Part shown: piece by piece, positions 14,443-23,344 of the stretch
Layout: every line of letters starts with the position of its first letter
Numbering within the stretch: the stretch's first letter is position 1
Source: an uncultured Prochlorococcus sp.
GTDB lineage: Bacteria; Cyanobacteriota; Cyanobacteriia; PCC-6307; Cyanobiaceae
Direction: 5' to 3'
Assembly (NCBI GenBank): GCA_902615165.1
Contig: CACMNZ010000011.1
Span: 1-31,565 of the forward strand
Length of the DNA: 31,565 nucleotides
Notes under the pieces: model-generated
Told to the model about the DNA's origin: nothing
The model's database searches: none
What the model saw: the letters and a program-made list of their open reading frames with translations, nothing else
Program-made: the position numbers and the translations under genes

Positions 14443-15675
14443 ATGTATGATGTTTTAATTGAATGTTCTCCTGGTATATCTGGAGATATGTTGTTAGGAG
14501 CTTTTTATGATTTAGGGGTGCCTAAAAAAGTTATTGAACAGCCACTTATTGATCTTGGATTAAAGGATCTATATCAACTAGACTTTAAGGAATCAAAAAG
14601 TTGTTCAATCCGAGGCATCAAGGCAAAGGTTGAGAATATCGACTGTAGTCCTATAAAAAGAACTTGGAGAAGTATCAAGAAACTGATTTTAAATGGCCAC
14701 TTAGAAGATAAATTAAAAAAAATAATTTATGAAGTATTTGAATCTTTAGCAATTGCGGAAGGAAAAGTTCATGGCATTAAATCTGATGAAGTTCATTTTC
14801 ATGAAATTGGAGCTATAGATTCATTGGTGGATATAATTGGAGTATGTGCTGCATTGAATTACTTAAATCCAAAGAAGGTTTATTGTAATGAACCAATGTT
14901 GGGCAAAGGTTTTGTTCAAACTGAACATGGAAAATTATCTGTACCACCTCCTGCTGTAATAGAGCTAATAAGACAAAAAAATATTAAGGTTTTATCGAGC
15001 ATTAACTCAATAGATGGTGAACTCTCAACACCTACTGGCATTGCCTTACTTGCAAATTTTGTCGACTATCCTGAACCTCCTTCAAAATATTCTATTAACT
15101 CTTATGGAGTCGGCATTGGTAACCTAAAATTTACATTCCCTAATTTGGTGAGAGTTTATAAAATTACTTCATTTGAGAATTTTTCTTTTAAAGTTAATAA
15201 ACAAATTAGTCCAAAGTGTGAAGAGATATCTATTCAAGAAGCATGGATTGATGACCAAACACCCGAAGATATATCTAATTTTGTGGAGAAACTGAGAATT
15301 GAGGGAGCTTACGACGTTTCCTATCAAGCTATCAATATGAAAAAAAATAGAATTGGATTCTCTATTAAAGTAATCTTGCCCATAGAGAAAAAAGAGTTTT
15401 TTAGGAGATTATGGTTTGATTATTCCAACACTATTGGGGTTCGAGAAAGGAACCAATCCAGGTGGATATTACTTAGACGCAGAGGAGAATGTTCAACGAC
15501 TTTTGGAAATATAAAAGTTAAACAAACTTTGAAACCAGATGGATCAATAATTATGAAACCAGAAAATGATGAGGTTTTGAGGTTACAGTTAAAGCATAAA
15601 ATATCAACGTACGAAATAAGAAAAATAATAAGAGAATCAAGCAAAAACTTTAAAGCATTTGAAAACTGGAAATGA
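14443..15675 (+). CDS. larC: LarC-type nickel-insertion protein (pyridinium-dithiocarboxylate nickel pincer synthesis; DUF111)
   Basis: At 410 residues it is the full two-domain LarC length in a single uninterrupted frame; in Lactobacillus plantarum the two halves are joined by a programmed frameshift. Signature motifs are ECSPGISGDMLLGAF (7-21) and VHFHEIGAIDSLVDIIG (117-133), with His118/His120 as plausible metal ligands, and the later ELSTPTGIALL. LarC is a CTP-dependent cyclometallase that installs Ni in the NPN cofactor of lactate racemase and related enzymes. No larA, larB or larE is in this window. The stop overlaps the start of the next gene (ATGA), so the two are translationally coupled. 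The cellular client enzyme is unknown here. Confidence 0.88.
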   Translation: MYDVLIECSPGISGDMLLGAFYDLGVPKKVIEQPLIDLGLKDLYQLDFKESKSCSIRGIKAKVENIDCSPIKRTWRSIKKLILNGHLEDKLKKIIYEVFESLAIAEGKVHGIKSDEVHFHEIGAIDSLVDIIGVCAALNYLNPKKVYCNEPMLGKGFVQTEHGKLSVPPPAVIELIRQKNIKVLSSINSIDGELSTPTGIALLANFVDYPEPPSKYSINSYGVGIGNLKFTFPNLVRVYKITSFENFSFKVNKQISPKCEEISIQEAWIDDQTPEDISNFVEKLRIEGAYDVSYQAINMKKNRIGFSIKVILPIEKKEFFRRLWFDYSNTIGVRERNQSRWILLRRRGECSTTFGNIKVKQTLKPDGSIIMKPENDEVLRLQLKHKISTYEIRKIIRESSKNFKAFENWK

Positions 15676-16628
15676 GATTTAACTTGAGTTATCAACTATA
15701 TCTTAAATTCCTAAAAAAAATTAATTTTGGTTGTTTAAAGAGCATTTTCTTTATTACAAGCTTGTCCTATTTTTGCATATATTTTTTTAATAATATTGAT
15801 CAAATTTCTTTTGATATCAATTTAAAAAGAAATGGAATTAATCTATTTATATCATTTTTATTTTGTATTTTAAGTATTTACCTGAACGCTTTTGCATGGA
15901 AATATATTGTTAGATGGTGCGGGAAAGAATTTAAAAGTAATAATCTAGTCTCTTTTTATGTTTTAACCAATATTCTTAAATACGTTCCGGGAGGGGTTTG
16001 GCATTTTGTAGAAAGATTTAATTTTATAAAAAAAATAAGTAATCCTCAGATTGCCTTGTATTCGACACTTATAGAACCTTATTTCATGTTGAGTGGATCT
16101 TTTCTCTTGGCATCGATGGGATTGATTTTTTCACCATTTTATATTTTTTTAATTGTTCCTTTGGTATTCCTAAATAGGAAATTTATTTTTCTGATATTAA
16201 AAATATTAGGGTCTCTTAAGGGAAAAGTATTTGAGGTCTTGAGACTTCCAAATTCAAAGGACCAATTTGAAGAGAGAATAAATATAACTTCATTTTTCCC
16301 TACTAAAGCTTTATTTCTTGAAATTGGATTTGTTTTATCTAAATTTATTGGTTTTTATATTTGCTTAAATACTTTTTATTCGAGTAATACTCTGAACATT
16401 TTATTTTTATTAGTAATCTTTTCTTTGTCATGGTCTCTAGGCTTGGTAGTCCCAGCAGCTCCAGGAGGGGTTGGTATTTTTGAGGCTTGCCTCCTTTTAT
16501 TTGTAGGCAAAAGTATTCCACAAAATATAATTATCATTGTTTTAGTTTATTTTAGGGTTATATCTACCTCGGCAGATTTGTTTTTAAGCCTACCTTTCTT
16601 AATAAGAAAACTTTATAAAAGAATTTAG
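15672..16628 (+). CDS. Polytopic membrane protein, UPF0104/lysylphosphatidylglycerol-synthase-transmembrane-like
   Basis: This 318-residue membrane protein has about seven to eight hydrophobic segments. It carries the family pattern of UPF0104/AglD-like transmembrane domains: FKSNNLVSFYVLTNILKYVPGG, then VERFNFIKKI, a central loop, and the C-terminal WSLGLVVPAAPGGVGIFEAC, in which APGGVGxxE is the hallmark. Relatives are flippase-like modules often tied to glycosyl- or lipid-transfer enzymes; the substrate is unknown. It starts in the ATGA overlap with larC and converges with futB, sharing 4 bp (16625-16628) at the stops. Linkage to larC may be operonic rather than functional. Confidence 0.8.
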   Translation: MRFNLSYQLYLKFLKKINFGCLKSIFFITSLSYFCIYFFNNIDQISFDINLKRNGINLFISFLFCILSIYLNAFAWKYIVRWCGKEFKSNNLVSFYVLTNILKYVPGGVWHFVERFNFIKKISNPQIALYSTLIEPYFMLSGSFLLASMGLIFSPFYIFLIVPLVFLNRKFIFLILKILGSLKGKVFEVLRLPNSKDQFEERINITSFFPTKALFLEIGFVLSKFIGFYICLNTFYSSNTLNILFLLVIFSLSWSLGLVVPAAPGGVGIFEACLLLFVGKSIPQNIIIIVLVYFRVISTSADLFLSLPFLIRKLYKRI

Positions 16629-18163
16629 TTTTTTTTCTCTAAACTTGGTATCAATGTTATTGAAGCAATAAGGCCTAAAGTCATGATAATAATGGCTGGT
16701 AATATTGCCTCTCCCATTCTTTCATCTCCAGCATATTGATAAATCCTCACAGATAATGTATCAAAATCAAATGGTCTCAAAATAAAGGTAATGGGTAATT
16801 CTTTTATCGTATCTACAAAAACTAAAAGTGATCCTACGAATATTGGTCCCTGAAGAAGAGGAAGATGAATTCTTTTGATGATGCCCAGCCAATTCTCTCC
16901 TAGTCCAAGCGCAGCTTCATCTAGACTAGGAGAAATTCTCTCAAGACTTGAATCAATAGAACCCTTAGAAATAGTTAGAAATCGAACAAGATAACCCCAA
17001 ATTAGTAAGCAAATAGCAATGAAATTCAATTTTGGAGAAGAAATGCTTATTAAAGATAAAGCTAATACAGTGCCTGGAATTGCATAACCTATTCCCGCAA
17101 GGTTTGTTATTAGTCCTAGTAATAAGCTTTTATTTGGGCGTCTTGCTAAGGAAATTATTAACGAGAATAACATCGTTATTAATGCAGTAAAAAATCCTAG
17201 ACTTATGGTCCTGAATGATAGGGTAAGCAATTCTGCTGATAATCCTTTTTGAATTTGATCGATATTAAGCAGAACCCAAAAAGATGGAATTCCAAAAGAG
17301 AAAATTGGAGGAAATAAAGATATTGTTATTGCTAAAAGAGCTCTTGTTTTTTTTAATTCCCACCCTTGAGAATCATTTGATGCAGGATTTTCACTCCACC
17401 GCTTTGATTTTCTTCTCGAGAATTTTTCAAAAATAATTAAAGTGAAAATTATTAATAAAGCTACCAAAGATAGTCCAATAGCACTTTTTGGATTACCCTC
17501 AATTATCCAATTTTCGGCTATACCTGTAGAAATACTTGGGATATTTAATAACGCAAATGTTCCCAACTCATTCATTACTTCCATACACATTAAACTTATT
17601 CCTGTTATTAGTGCTGGTAACGCCATTGGAAAAGCGATTTTAAAGAAGCTCCTCCACGGTCCAACTCCTAATCCTCTACTAGCATTGATTTGATTAACTC
17701 CAAATTTATTAAAACTTTCGTTAGCAAGAATGAATACATATGGATAAGTAGAAATTGAAAGTATTAATACACCCCACCATAAACCGGTTACTTGATACCC
17801 AAAAATACTTCCTAAATCCTGCAAAACAGCAGTTATTAGGTATGCTGGGGCGGCTAGTGGAATTAGCTGACAAATACGGAGAGCTTTTCTGAACTTAAAA
17901 TCACAATTTGAAAGTAACCATCCATTTAAAGTGCCTAATCCTCCTCCAAAAAAACTTGTTAGTACTAAAACTTTTAAAGTTTCTAATACTTCTTCTCCTC
18001 CAGCAATGCCTAATGAAAAATTCCCACTTACCACATATTGGACTCCTTCAAGAAGAAAATTGGAAATTGGAATGATTACTAAGAGTGCGACAATAAACGA
18101 AGTAAAATAAAAAAGTTTTAATTCGGTTAATGCTTTTTTAAATCCTTTAATAAGTATTTTCAA
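16625..18163 (-). CDS. futB: Ferric-iron ABC transporter permease (FutB/FbpB-like)
   Basis: This 512-residue protein has about 12 membrane segments in two permease repeats. Each half carries an EAA-type loop for ATPase docking: NASRGLGVGPWRSFF (160-174) in the first and DEAALGLGENWLGIIKRIHLPLL in the second. This two-repeat architecture is that of FbpB/FutB/ThiP-class importers that move Fe3+ from a periplasmic binding protein (FutA) to the cytoplasm with an ATPase (FutC). FutA and FutC are not in the window. A thiamine or other cation permease is an alternative. The start is TTG at 18161-18163, with no ATG nearby. It is the last gene in the yjbQ-PCD-COG0523-futB run (28-nt gap). Confidence 0.85.
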   Translation of the reverse strand: MKILIKGFKKALTELKLFYFTSFIVALLVIIPISNFLLEGVQYVVSGNFSLGIAGGEEVLETLKVLVLTSFFGGGLGTLNGWLLSNCDFKFRKALRICQLIPLAAPAYLITAVLQDLGSIFGYQVTGLWWGVLILSISTYPYVFILANESFNKFGVNQINASRGLGVGPWRSFFKIAFPMALPALITGISLMCMEVMNELGTFALLNIPSISTGIAENWIIEGNPKSAIGLSLVALLIIFTLIIFEKFSRRKSKRWSENPASNDSQGWELKKTRALLAITISLFPPIFSFGIPSFWVLLNIDQIQKGLSAELLTLSFRTISLGFFTALITMLFSLIISLARRPNKSLLLGLITNLAGIGYAIPGTVLALSLISISSPKLNFIAICLLIWGYLVRFLTISKGSIDSSLERISPSLDEAALGLGENWLGIIKRIHLPLLQGPIFVGSLLVFVDTIKELPITFILRPFDFDTLSVRIYQYAGDERMGEAILPAIIIMTLGLIASITLIPSLEKKN

Positions 18164-18191
18164 AAATTAATTAAATCCTAATATGTAAACA

Positions 18192-19214
18192 CTAATCTTT
18201 ACTAAATCTACATGATGAAAGTTGATTCTTAATAGTTTGATGATCTAAGTTTTTACCAATTAATACTATCTTGTTAGATTTTTCTTTTGTCCATTCTTCA
18301 TCATCAAGAGAAAATCGTTTTCCAGATAGATGAAAAATGTGTTTTCTATCACTTTCAATAAACCATAATATTCCTTTCGCCCTAAATACATTTTGTGAGA
18401 TTTGATTATCTAAGAAATATTGAAACTTCCTTAAGGAGAATGGTTCAAATGTCTCATAAGAAATTGAAGTAAAACCCTCTATATTATTCAAATCGTGGGA
18501 ATGAGAAGAGTGATCGTGGGAATGAGAAGAGTGATCGTGGGAATGAGAAGAGTGATCGTGGGAATTATCTTCTACATTTTCTTTATCCTTATCGAATTTA
18601 AAAGTATCTGTTTCAAATAGACCTACACTCATTATTGTTTGTAATCCAACTTCACTATTGGTTGATCTCAATATCCTTGGTTCTTTTTTAATTTTATTTA
18701 TAAATTTTTCGACTTTATTTAATTGTTCTTCGTTAACTAAATCACATTTATTTAGGAGAAGGATATCTCCATATAAAATCTGAGAATAGGCGACACTTGT
18801 ATTATTAATCTCAAAATCAAAATTTTCTCCATCAATGACAGTGATTATCGAATCTAATCTTACTTTTTCTCTAAGATCACCAGCCGCAAAAGTCATGGCT
18901 ACTGGTAATGGATCTGCTAATCCAGTTGTTTCAACAATCAAATAGTCTAATTTTTCAGCTCTTTCTAAAACTTTGGATACGGTATTTAATAATTCGCCAT
19001 TGATAGAGCAACATATACATCCATTATTTAATTCGATCATATCTTCGGACCCTTCTATTATTAAGTCATTATCTATTCCGATTTCTCCAAATTCGTTGAC
19101 TAAAACAGCTGTTTTAATACCAACTTGATTTTTTAAAATATAATTTAGAAGTGTAGTTTTGCCTGAACCTAAAAATCCACTAATAATAGTAACTGGCAAT
19201 AAATTTTTAGACAT
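18192..19214 (-). CDS. COG0523/CobW-family GTPase (metallochaperone) with His-rich repeat loop
   Basis: This 340-residue G3E GTPase has the P-loop SGFLGSGKTTLL (12-23), the metal-binding GCICC (65-69), ETTGLADP (Walker B region) and NKCDLV (base recognition). A loop at about 218-240 is His/Asp/Ser-rich, built from repeats of a seven-residue HDHSSHS-type unit. A CobW C-terminal domain follows (FRAKGILWF, then HIFHLSGKRF). COG0523 proteins deliver Zn, Co or Fe to client enzymes; the GCICC and His loop favour Zn or a related metal. It lies between PCD (29 nt upstream) and futB (28 nt downstream), so its transcript also carries an iron permease gene. It is not necessarily CobW of cobalamin synthesis. 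Confidence 0.9.
   Translation of the reverse strand: MSKNLLPVTIISGFLGSGKTTLLNYILKNQVGIKTAVLVNEFGEIGIDNDLIIEGSEDMIELNNGCICCSINGELLNTVSKVLERAEKLDYLIVETTGLADPLPVAMTFAAGDLREKVRLDSIITVIDGENFDFEINNTSVAYSQILYGDILLLNKCDLVNEEQLNKVEKFINKIKKEPRILRSTNSEVGLQTIMSVGLFETDTFKFDKDKENVEDNSHDHSSHSHDHSSHSHDHSSHSHDLNNIEGFTSISYETFEPFSLRKFQYFLDNQISQNVFRAKGILWFIESDRKHIFHLSGKRFSLDDEEWTKEKSNKIVLIGKNLDHQTIKNQLSSCRFSKD
18492..18565. repeat. 21-bp tandem repeat encoding His-rich units in the COG0523 GTPase
   Basis: Three complete, identical 21-bp units (starting at 18492, 18513 and 18534) and an 11-bp partial unit (18555-18565) are in tandem. Each unit is in frame and encodes seven residues containing several His. Exact identity between copies at the DNA level points to recent slippage and probable copy-number variation among strains. 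Confidence 0.95.
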
Positions 19215-19243
19215 TTTGAATAGTTGAAAACAAGTTTATATTT

Positions 19244-19534
19244 TTATTGATCGAAAATTTTGTTGATTTCCGAAGCTAATGTTTGATCCAGATTCGTAAT
19301 ACCTCCTAGATCATGTGTATTTAATTTAATTATTACTTTTGCATAAACATTCTCCCAGTTAGGATGATGATTATATTTTTCACAGATTAAAGCAACCTTA
19401 GTCATAAAAGCAAAGGCTTCAATAAAATTAACGAAGTTAAATTCTCTTTGGATTTGTTTAGATTTAATTTCCCAGCCAGGTATTTTGACAACTAATTCTT
19501 TCAATTCTTCATCTTGCAAAATGTAGGGTTCCAT
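19244..19534 (-). CDS. Pterin-4a-carbinolamine dehydratase family protein
   Basis: At 96 residues it has the family length. The active-site pattern is visible: EKYNHHPNWENVYAKVIIKL with the catalytic HH pair, followed by NTHDLGGITNLDQTLA. This favours a catalytic PCD rather than a degenerate form. PCD recycles pterin after aromatic amino-acid hydroxylation and can act in folate-related metabolism. Alpha-cyanobacteria also encode a related but inactive Rubisco assembly factor (acRAF) next to the carboxysome operon; the intact His pair and absence of carboxysome genes argue against that here. It lies 36 nt after yjbQ and 29 nt before the COG0523 gene. Confidence 0.88.
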   Translation of the reverse strand: MEPYILQDEELKELVVKIPGWEIKSKQIQREFNFVNFIEAFAFMTKVALICEKYNHHPNWENVYAKVIIKLNTHDLGGITNLDQTLASEINKIFDQ

Positions 19535-19570
19535 TAAATAAGAAATCTGACTTATTACATTATAAATATC

Positions 19571-20026
19571 TTACTTTTTCTCACCAATTATATGTACATT
19601 AATGATTCTTTCCTTTTGATCAAATCGATGTTCCCATAAATAAACTGCTTGCCATGTGCCAAGCATAATTTTCCCGTCTTGAAAACTCAAAGATAAACAA
19701 GTGTTTGTTAGGGATGTTTTAATATGTGCTGGCATATCGTCAGCCCCTTCTTGATAATGTTTATAGGATATCTCTTCTCTATTTTTTGATAAGGTTAAGT
19801 AGGAATCATAGGGAACTATCGATTGCATATACTTTTTTAAGTCCCTCAGTACATTTGGATCTGCGTTCTCATTAATAGTTAAACTGCAACTTGTATGAAG
19901 TGAAGTTAAATTTATAATTCCGGAATGAAAATTATTTTTTTCAACACATAAATTTAAATCATATGTGATATCAATAAAACCCTCGCCATGGGTTATGAAT
20001 TTTAATTTTGAAAATATTTGTTCCAT
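19571..20026 (-). CDS. YjbQ/UPF0047 family protein
   Basis: This 151-residue protein has the full family signature: INLTSLHTSCSLTINENADPNV (about 38-59, with His and Cys near a putative active or metal site), GADDMPAHIKTSLTN and the C-terminal IMLGTWQAVYLWEHR. E. coli YjbQ shows weak thiamine-phosphate-synthase activity, but the natural role is unknown. The ATG at 20024-20026 gives the usual N-terminus. It is first in the minus-strand run toward futB and diverges from the M32 carboxypeptidase gene. Confidence 0.92.
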   Translation of the reverse strand: MEQIFSKLKFITHGEGFIDITYDLNLCVEKNNFHSGIINLTSLHTSCSLTINENADPNVLRDLKKYMQSIVPYDSYLTLSKNREEISYKHYQEGADDMPAHIKTSLTNTCLSLSFQDGKIMLGTWQAVYLWEHRFDQKERIINVHIIGEKK

Positions 20027-20098
20027 ATAAGTTAAAACTTAATTAATCAATATCCTATTATGGATAAAGATGCATGTTTTACTGCAGACATTAAAATT

Positions 20099-20114
20099 TT
20101 TATCTTAAGATAAA
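20099..20114. repeat. 16-bp perfect palindrome upstream of the M32 carboxypeptidase gene
   Basis: TTTATCTTAAGATAAA is fully self-complementary and centred at 20106/20107. It ends 20 nt before the TTG start, inside the 108-bp divergent gap between yjbQ and the carboxypeptidase gene. It has the form of a dimeric-regulator operator, but no regulator is known. Confidence 0.45.
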
Positions 20115-20134
20115 TTTAATTTCCATTTAAATCT

Positions 20135-21640
20135 TTGGCTGAAACTCATTGGAATAAACTGGGTGCTTACCTTAAAGAAACACAAATATTAGGTTCAATC
20201 CAAAATACACTTTATTGGGATCAGAATACTGGAATGCCAAAGAAAGGTGCTTCTTGGAGGTCTGAACAACTTACTTATATTGCAAAAGTATTGCATGAAA
20301 GAAATTCTTCCGAGGAATTTTCTAATTTAATACAATCTGCTAAAAATGAACTAGCAGATATTGAACGAAATTCCGATAATCAACTTTTCATAAAAGATAA
20401 AGAAAGAAATATTAGTCTTTTATTGAAAGAATTTAATAGAGAAAGAAATTTAGATCCTAAATTAGTTGAGTCTCTAGCAAAGGCAAAATCTAAAGGGTAT
20501 GAAAGCTGGCAAGAAGCTAAGGAAAAATCAGATTTTAAAATTTTTCTTCCTTTCTTTGAAGAATTAGTTAAATTGCGGATTGAAGAGGCAAAACAAATAT
20601 CAGATGAATATTCACCATGGGAAACTCTAGCCCAACCCTTTGAGCCTGAATTAACTTTTAAGTGGCTGAATAAAATGTTTCAGCCTTTGAAAGACACTCT
20701 CCCAGAGTTGATTAGAGTGCTTAATAAATCTAAGAAATATCACTGGGATTTGAGTCCAGAATCTCAACATAATTTATGTTCCCAATTACTTGATGAGTTT
20801 GGGAGAGATAAAGATCTAGTTGTTGTTGGTAAATCTCCCCATCCTTTTTCGATTACATTAGGGCCTAATGATTACAGGATTACGACAAGAATTGTTGAAG
20901 GTGAACCATTATCAAGTTTTTTAGCAACTGCGCATGAGTGGGGGCATTCCATTTATGAGCAGGGTTTGCCATCTCAAAGCCATCAATGGTTTGCTTGGCC
21001 TTTAGGTCGAGCAACCTCTATGGGTATTCATGAAAGTCAATCTTTATTTTGGGAAAATAGAATAGTTAAATCCAAATCTTTTTCAAAGAAATTTTTTAAC
21101 AAATTTGTTTCGGCTGGATGTTCTATTAATAATTATTTAGAACTATGGAAATCTATTAATCATTTGGAAGCAGGATTAAATAGGGTTGAGGCAGATGAAT
21201 TGACCTATGGTTTACACATTCTGGTTAGAACCGAACTTGAAATAGATTTAATTGAAGGAGGATTACCTGCTGAAGATATTCCTGAGGAATGGAATAAAAG
21301 ATATGGTGAACTTTTAGGAATAAAACCATCTAATGATTCAGAAGGTTGTCTTCAAGATGTTCATTGGAGTGAAGGTGCGTTTGGATATTTTCCTTCATAT
21401 TTGCTAGGTCATCTTATAAGTGCGCAAATATCTTCTCAAATGGAAAGAGACATTGGTTTGATAGATGATTTAATCCAAAATGGGGAATATCAAAAAATCA
21501 TATTTTGGTTAAGAAATAATGTTCATAAATATGGTAGATCAGTTAATTCAATGGAATTGATAAGAATGGTCACTAAAGAAGAATTATCACCAAACTATTT
21601 TATTAATCATTTAAAGTCAAAAATAAATGATTTTTGCTGA
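20135..21640 (+). CDS. Carboxypeptidase Taq/M32-family metallocarboxypeptidase
   Basis: This 501-residue helical zinc carboxypeptidase has the M32 family length. The catalytic motif HEWGH (267-271) and the third-ligand motif IHESQSLFWEN (298-308, Glu300 as ligand) are intact, as are a GLNRVEADELTYGLHI-type segment and the WSEGAFGYFPSYLLGHLISAQ C-terminus. It removes C-terminal residues from peptides in the cytoplasm. The start is TTG at 20135-20137: an in-frame TAA lies 18 nt upstream and no ATG precedes the conserved N-terminal helix. It lies 60 nt upstream of ppa on the same strand. Confidence 0.95.
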   Translation: MAETHWNKLGAYLKETQILGSIQNTLYWDQNTGMPKKGASWRSEQLTYIAKVLHERNSSEEFSNLIQSAKNELADIERNSDNQLFIKDKERNISLLLKEFNRERNLDPKLVESLAKAKSKGYESWQEAKEKSDFKIFLPFFEELVKLRIEEAKQISDEYSPWETLAQPFEPELTFKWLNKMFQPLKDTLPELIRVLNKSKKYHWDLSPESQHNLCSQLLDEFGRDKDLVVVGKSPHPFSITLGPNDYRITTRIVEGEPLSSFLATAHEWGHSIYEQGLPSQSHQWFAWPLGRATSMGIHESQSLFWENRIVKSKSFSKKFFNKFVSAGCSINNYLELWKSINHLEAGLNRVEADELTYGLHILVRTELEIDLIEGGLPAEDIPEEWNKRYGELLGIKPSNDSEGCLQDVHWSEGAFGYFPSYLLGHLISAQISSQMERDIGLIDDLIQNGEYQKIIFWLRNNVHKYGRSVNSMELIRMVTKEELSPNYFINHLKSKINDFC

Positions 21641-21703
21641 AACATTACTTTTAAAGAATTTGGTCGAGTATGAGGATGTAAGATAAATAAAAATTATTTT
21701 TTG

Positions 21704-22291
21704 ATGGCAAACCTTAATCAACCCCCAAGCAGGGTTACACCAAATTTATTGCACATACTAAATGCTTTCACTGATAGCTCAAATACAGTAATAAATACTA
21801 TTGTTGAACTGAACTCTAATACCATAAATAAATATGAATTAATTACAGAAACGGGCCACCTTAAACTTGATAGGGTAGGTTATTCTTCACTTGCTTATCC
21901 TTTCGCTTATGGATGTATACCAAGGACATGGGATGAAGATGGAGATCCACTTGATGTAGAAATTGTCAGTGTAACTGAGCCATTAATACCAGGATCTATT
22001 GTGGAGGCGAGGATTATTGGTGTGATGAAATTTGATGATGGTGGAGAGGTCGATGATAAGGTAATAGCGGTTCTCGCAGATGATAAAAGAATGGATCATA
22101 TCTCAAGTTATGAAGACCTTGGAGATCATTGGTTAAAAGAAACAAAGTATTATTGGGAGCACTACAAAGATCTAAAAAAACCTGGAACATGTCATGTTAA
22201 TGGTTTTTTTGGAATAGAAGAAGCTGTTAAAGTGATTAAAGATTGTGAAGAGAGATATAAAAAAGAAATTGATCCTAAATTAGTAAATTAA
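21704..22291 (+). CDS. ppa: Inorganic pyrophosphatase, soluble family I
   Basis: PPi hydrolysis by this enzyme drives nucleic-acid, aminoacyl-tRNA and other biosynthetic reactions. With the ATG at 21704 the protein is 195 residues; an in-frame TTG directly before would add one residue. Motifs include NKYELITETG, the substrate-binding YPFAYGCIPRTW, and the acidic Mg-binding DEDGDPLDVEIV. A FDDGGEVDDKVIAV stretch and DPKLVN end also fit. It converges with hemC: the TAA at 22289-22291 directly abuts the hemC stop at 22292, leaving no intergenic base. Confidence 0.96.
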   Translation: MANLNQPPSRVTPNLLHILNAFTDSSNTVINTIVELNSNTINKYELITETGHLKLDRVGYSSLAYPFAYGCIPRTWDEDGDPLDVEIVSVTEPLIPGSIVEARIIGVMKFDDGGEVDDKVIAVLADDKRMDHISSYEDLGDHWLKETKYYWEHYKDLKKPGTCHVNGFFGIEEAVKVIKDCEERYKKEIDPKLVN

Positions 22292-23248
22292 CTAATTTTT
22301 GTTTTCTCTAAATTCTTCAAATATTTCGCTGAGTATTTTGTCGGCACCTTGGAGCTTTAGTCTCTTTGCTAGTTCTATACCTATCAGTTCAGGGTCATTA
22401 ATATTGCCAATAACTTGATCTTTTATAAGCCTTTCTCCATCAAGAGAGGCTACCATACCCGTAAGGTAAAGTTGGCCTTTCTCAATATCGCTATTAACAC
22501 CTATTGGGACTTGGCATCCACCTTCAAGCTCTCTTAAAAAAGCCCTTTCAGCCAGACATCTTTGACTAGTGGGTTTATCTTCTAAGACATTTATAATTTC
22601 TAAAACTTTTTTATCATCAGATTTACATTCAATGCCTAGAGCTCCTTGGCCAACTGCATGAAGGGAAATTTCACTTGGTATGATCTGGTGAATTCTTGAT
22701 TCAAAGCCCAATCTCTTTAAACCAGCGGCCGCAAGAATTATACAATCAAATTCCCCGGCATCTAATTTTTCAATTCTTGTAATAACATTTCCCCTGATAT
22801 CTTTGAAAACAAGATGTGGGTACTTATTTCTTAATTGTGCAAGTCTTCTTAGAGAGCTTGTTCCAACAATCGAGCCTTCAGGTAAAGTTTCTAATTTATA
22901 ACAGTCATTTTTTTTGCTTACTACTAAAGCATCTGCAGGATCTTCCCTTTTTGTAATGCATCCTAATTTGAGGCCACTAGGTAAATTGGTAGGTAAATCT
23001 TTCAGAGAATGTACTGCTATATCTGCATGGCCGACTAGCATTTGTGCTTCAAGTTCTTTTGTAAATAATCCTTTGTCGCCTATTTTTGCTAAGGCTACAT
23101 CCAGGATTTTGTCACCTTGAGTTGCCATGGCTTCAATAGATACCTCTAAATTGGGAATATTCCTTTCTAGTTGATCTTTAACCCATAAAGTTTGAACCAT
23201 GGCTAGTTTACTTCTTCTACTAGCAATTTTCAGCTTAAAATTTGTCAT
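22292..23248 (-). CDS. hemC: Porphobilinogen deaminase (hydroxymethylbilane synthase)
   Basis: It joins four porphobilinogen units into hydroxymethylbilane, downstream of hemL in tetrapyrrole synthesis. Length is 318 residues, normal. Visible motifs are [11 protein letters not shown] (9-19), MATQGDK (41-47), VHSLKDLP (79-86, catalytic Asp84), [12 protein letters not shown] (128-139), RGNVITRI (152-159) and the cofactor Cys245 in [10 protein letters not shown]. Stop codons of hemC and ppa abut. It lies 96 nt after the sigma-factor gene on the same strand. Confidence 0.98.
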   Translation of the reverse strand: MTNFKLKIASRRSKLAMVQTLWVKDQLERNIPNLEVSIEAMATQGDKILDVALAKIGDKGLFTKELEAQMLVGHADIAVHSLKDLPTNLPSGLKLGCITKREDPADALVVSKKNDCYKLETLPEGSIVGTSSLRRLAQLRNKYPHLVFKDIRGNVITRIEKLDAGEFDCIILAAAGLKRLGFESRIHQIIPSEISLHAVGQGALGIECKSDDKKVLEIINVLEDKPTSQRCLAERAFLRELEGGCQVPIGVNSDIEKGQLYLTGMVASLDGERLIKDQVIGNINDPELIGIELAKRLKLQGADKILSEIFEEFRENKN

Positions 23249-23344
23249 TAAATATTATTTTGAGTTTTAATTGAGATAAAGTCGAATCTATTTTAAGCTA
23301 TTCTTTTGCAAGTTTTTAAGGCTAAAAATTATACTTAACTTTTT

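Noticed and set aside
18492..18565. CRISPR-like array suggested by the tandem repeats
   Set aside because: The units are 21 bp, contiguous, without spacers and in frame within a COG0523 gene.
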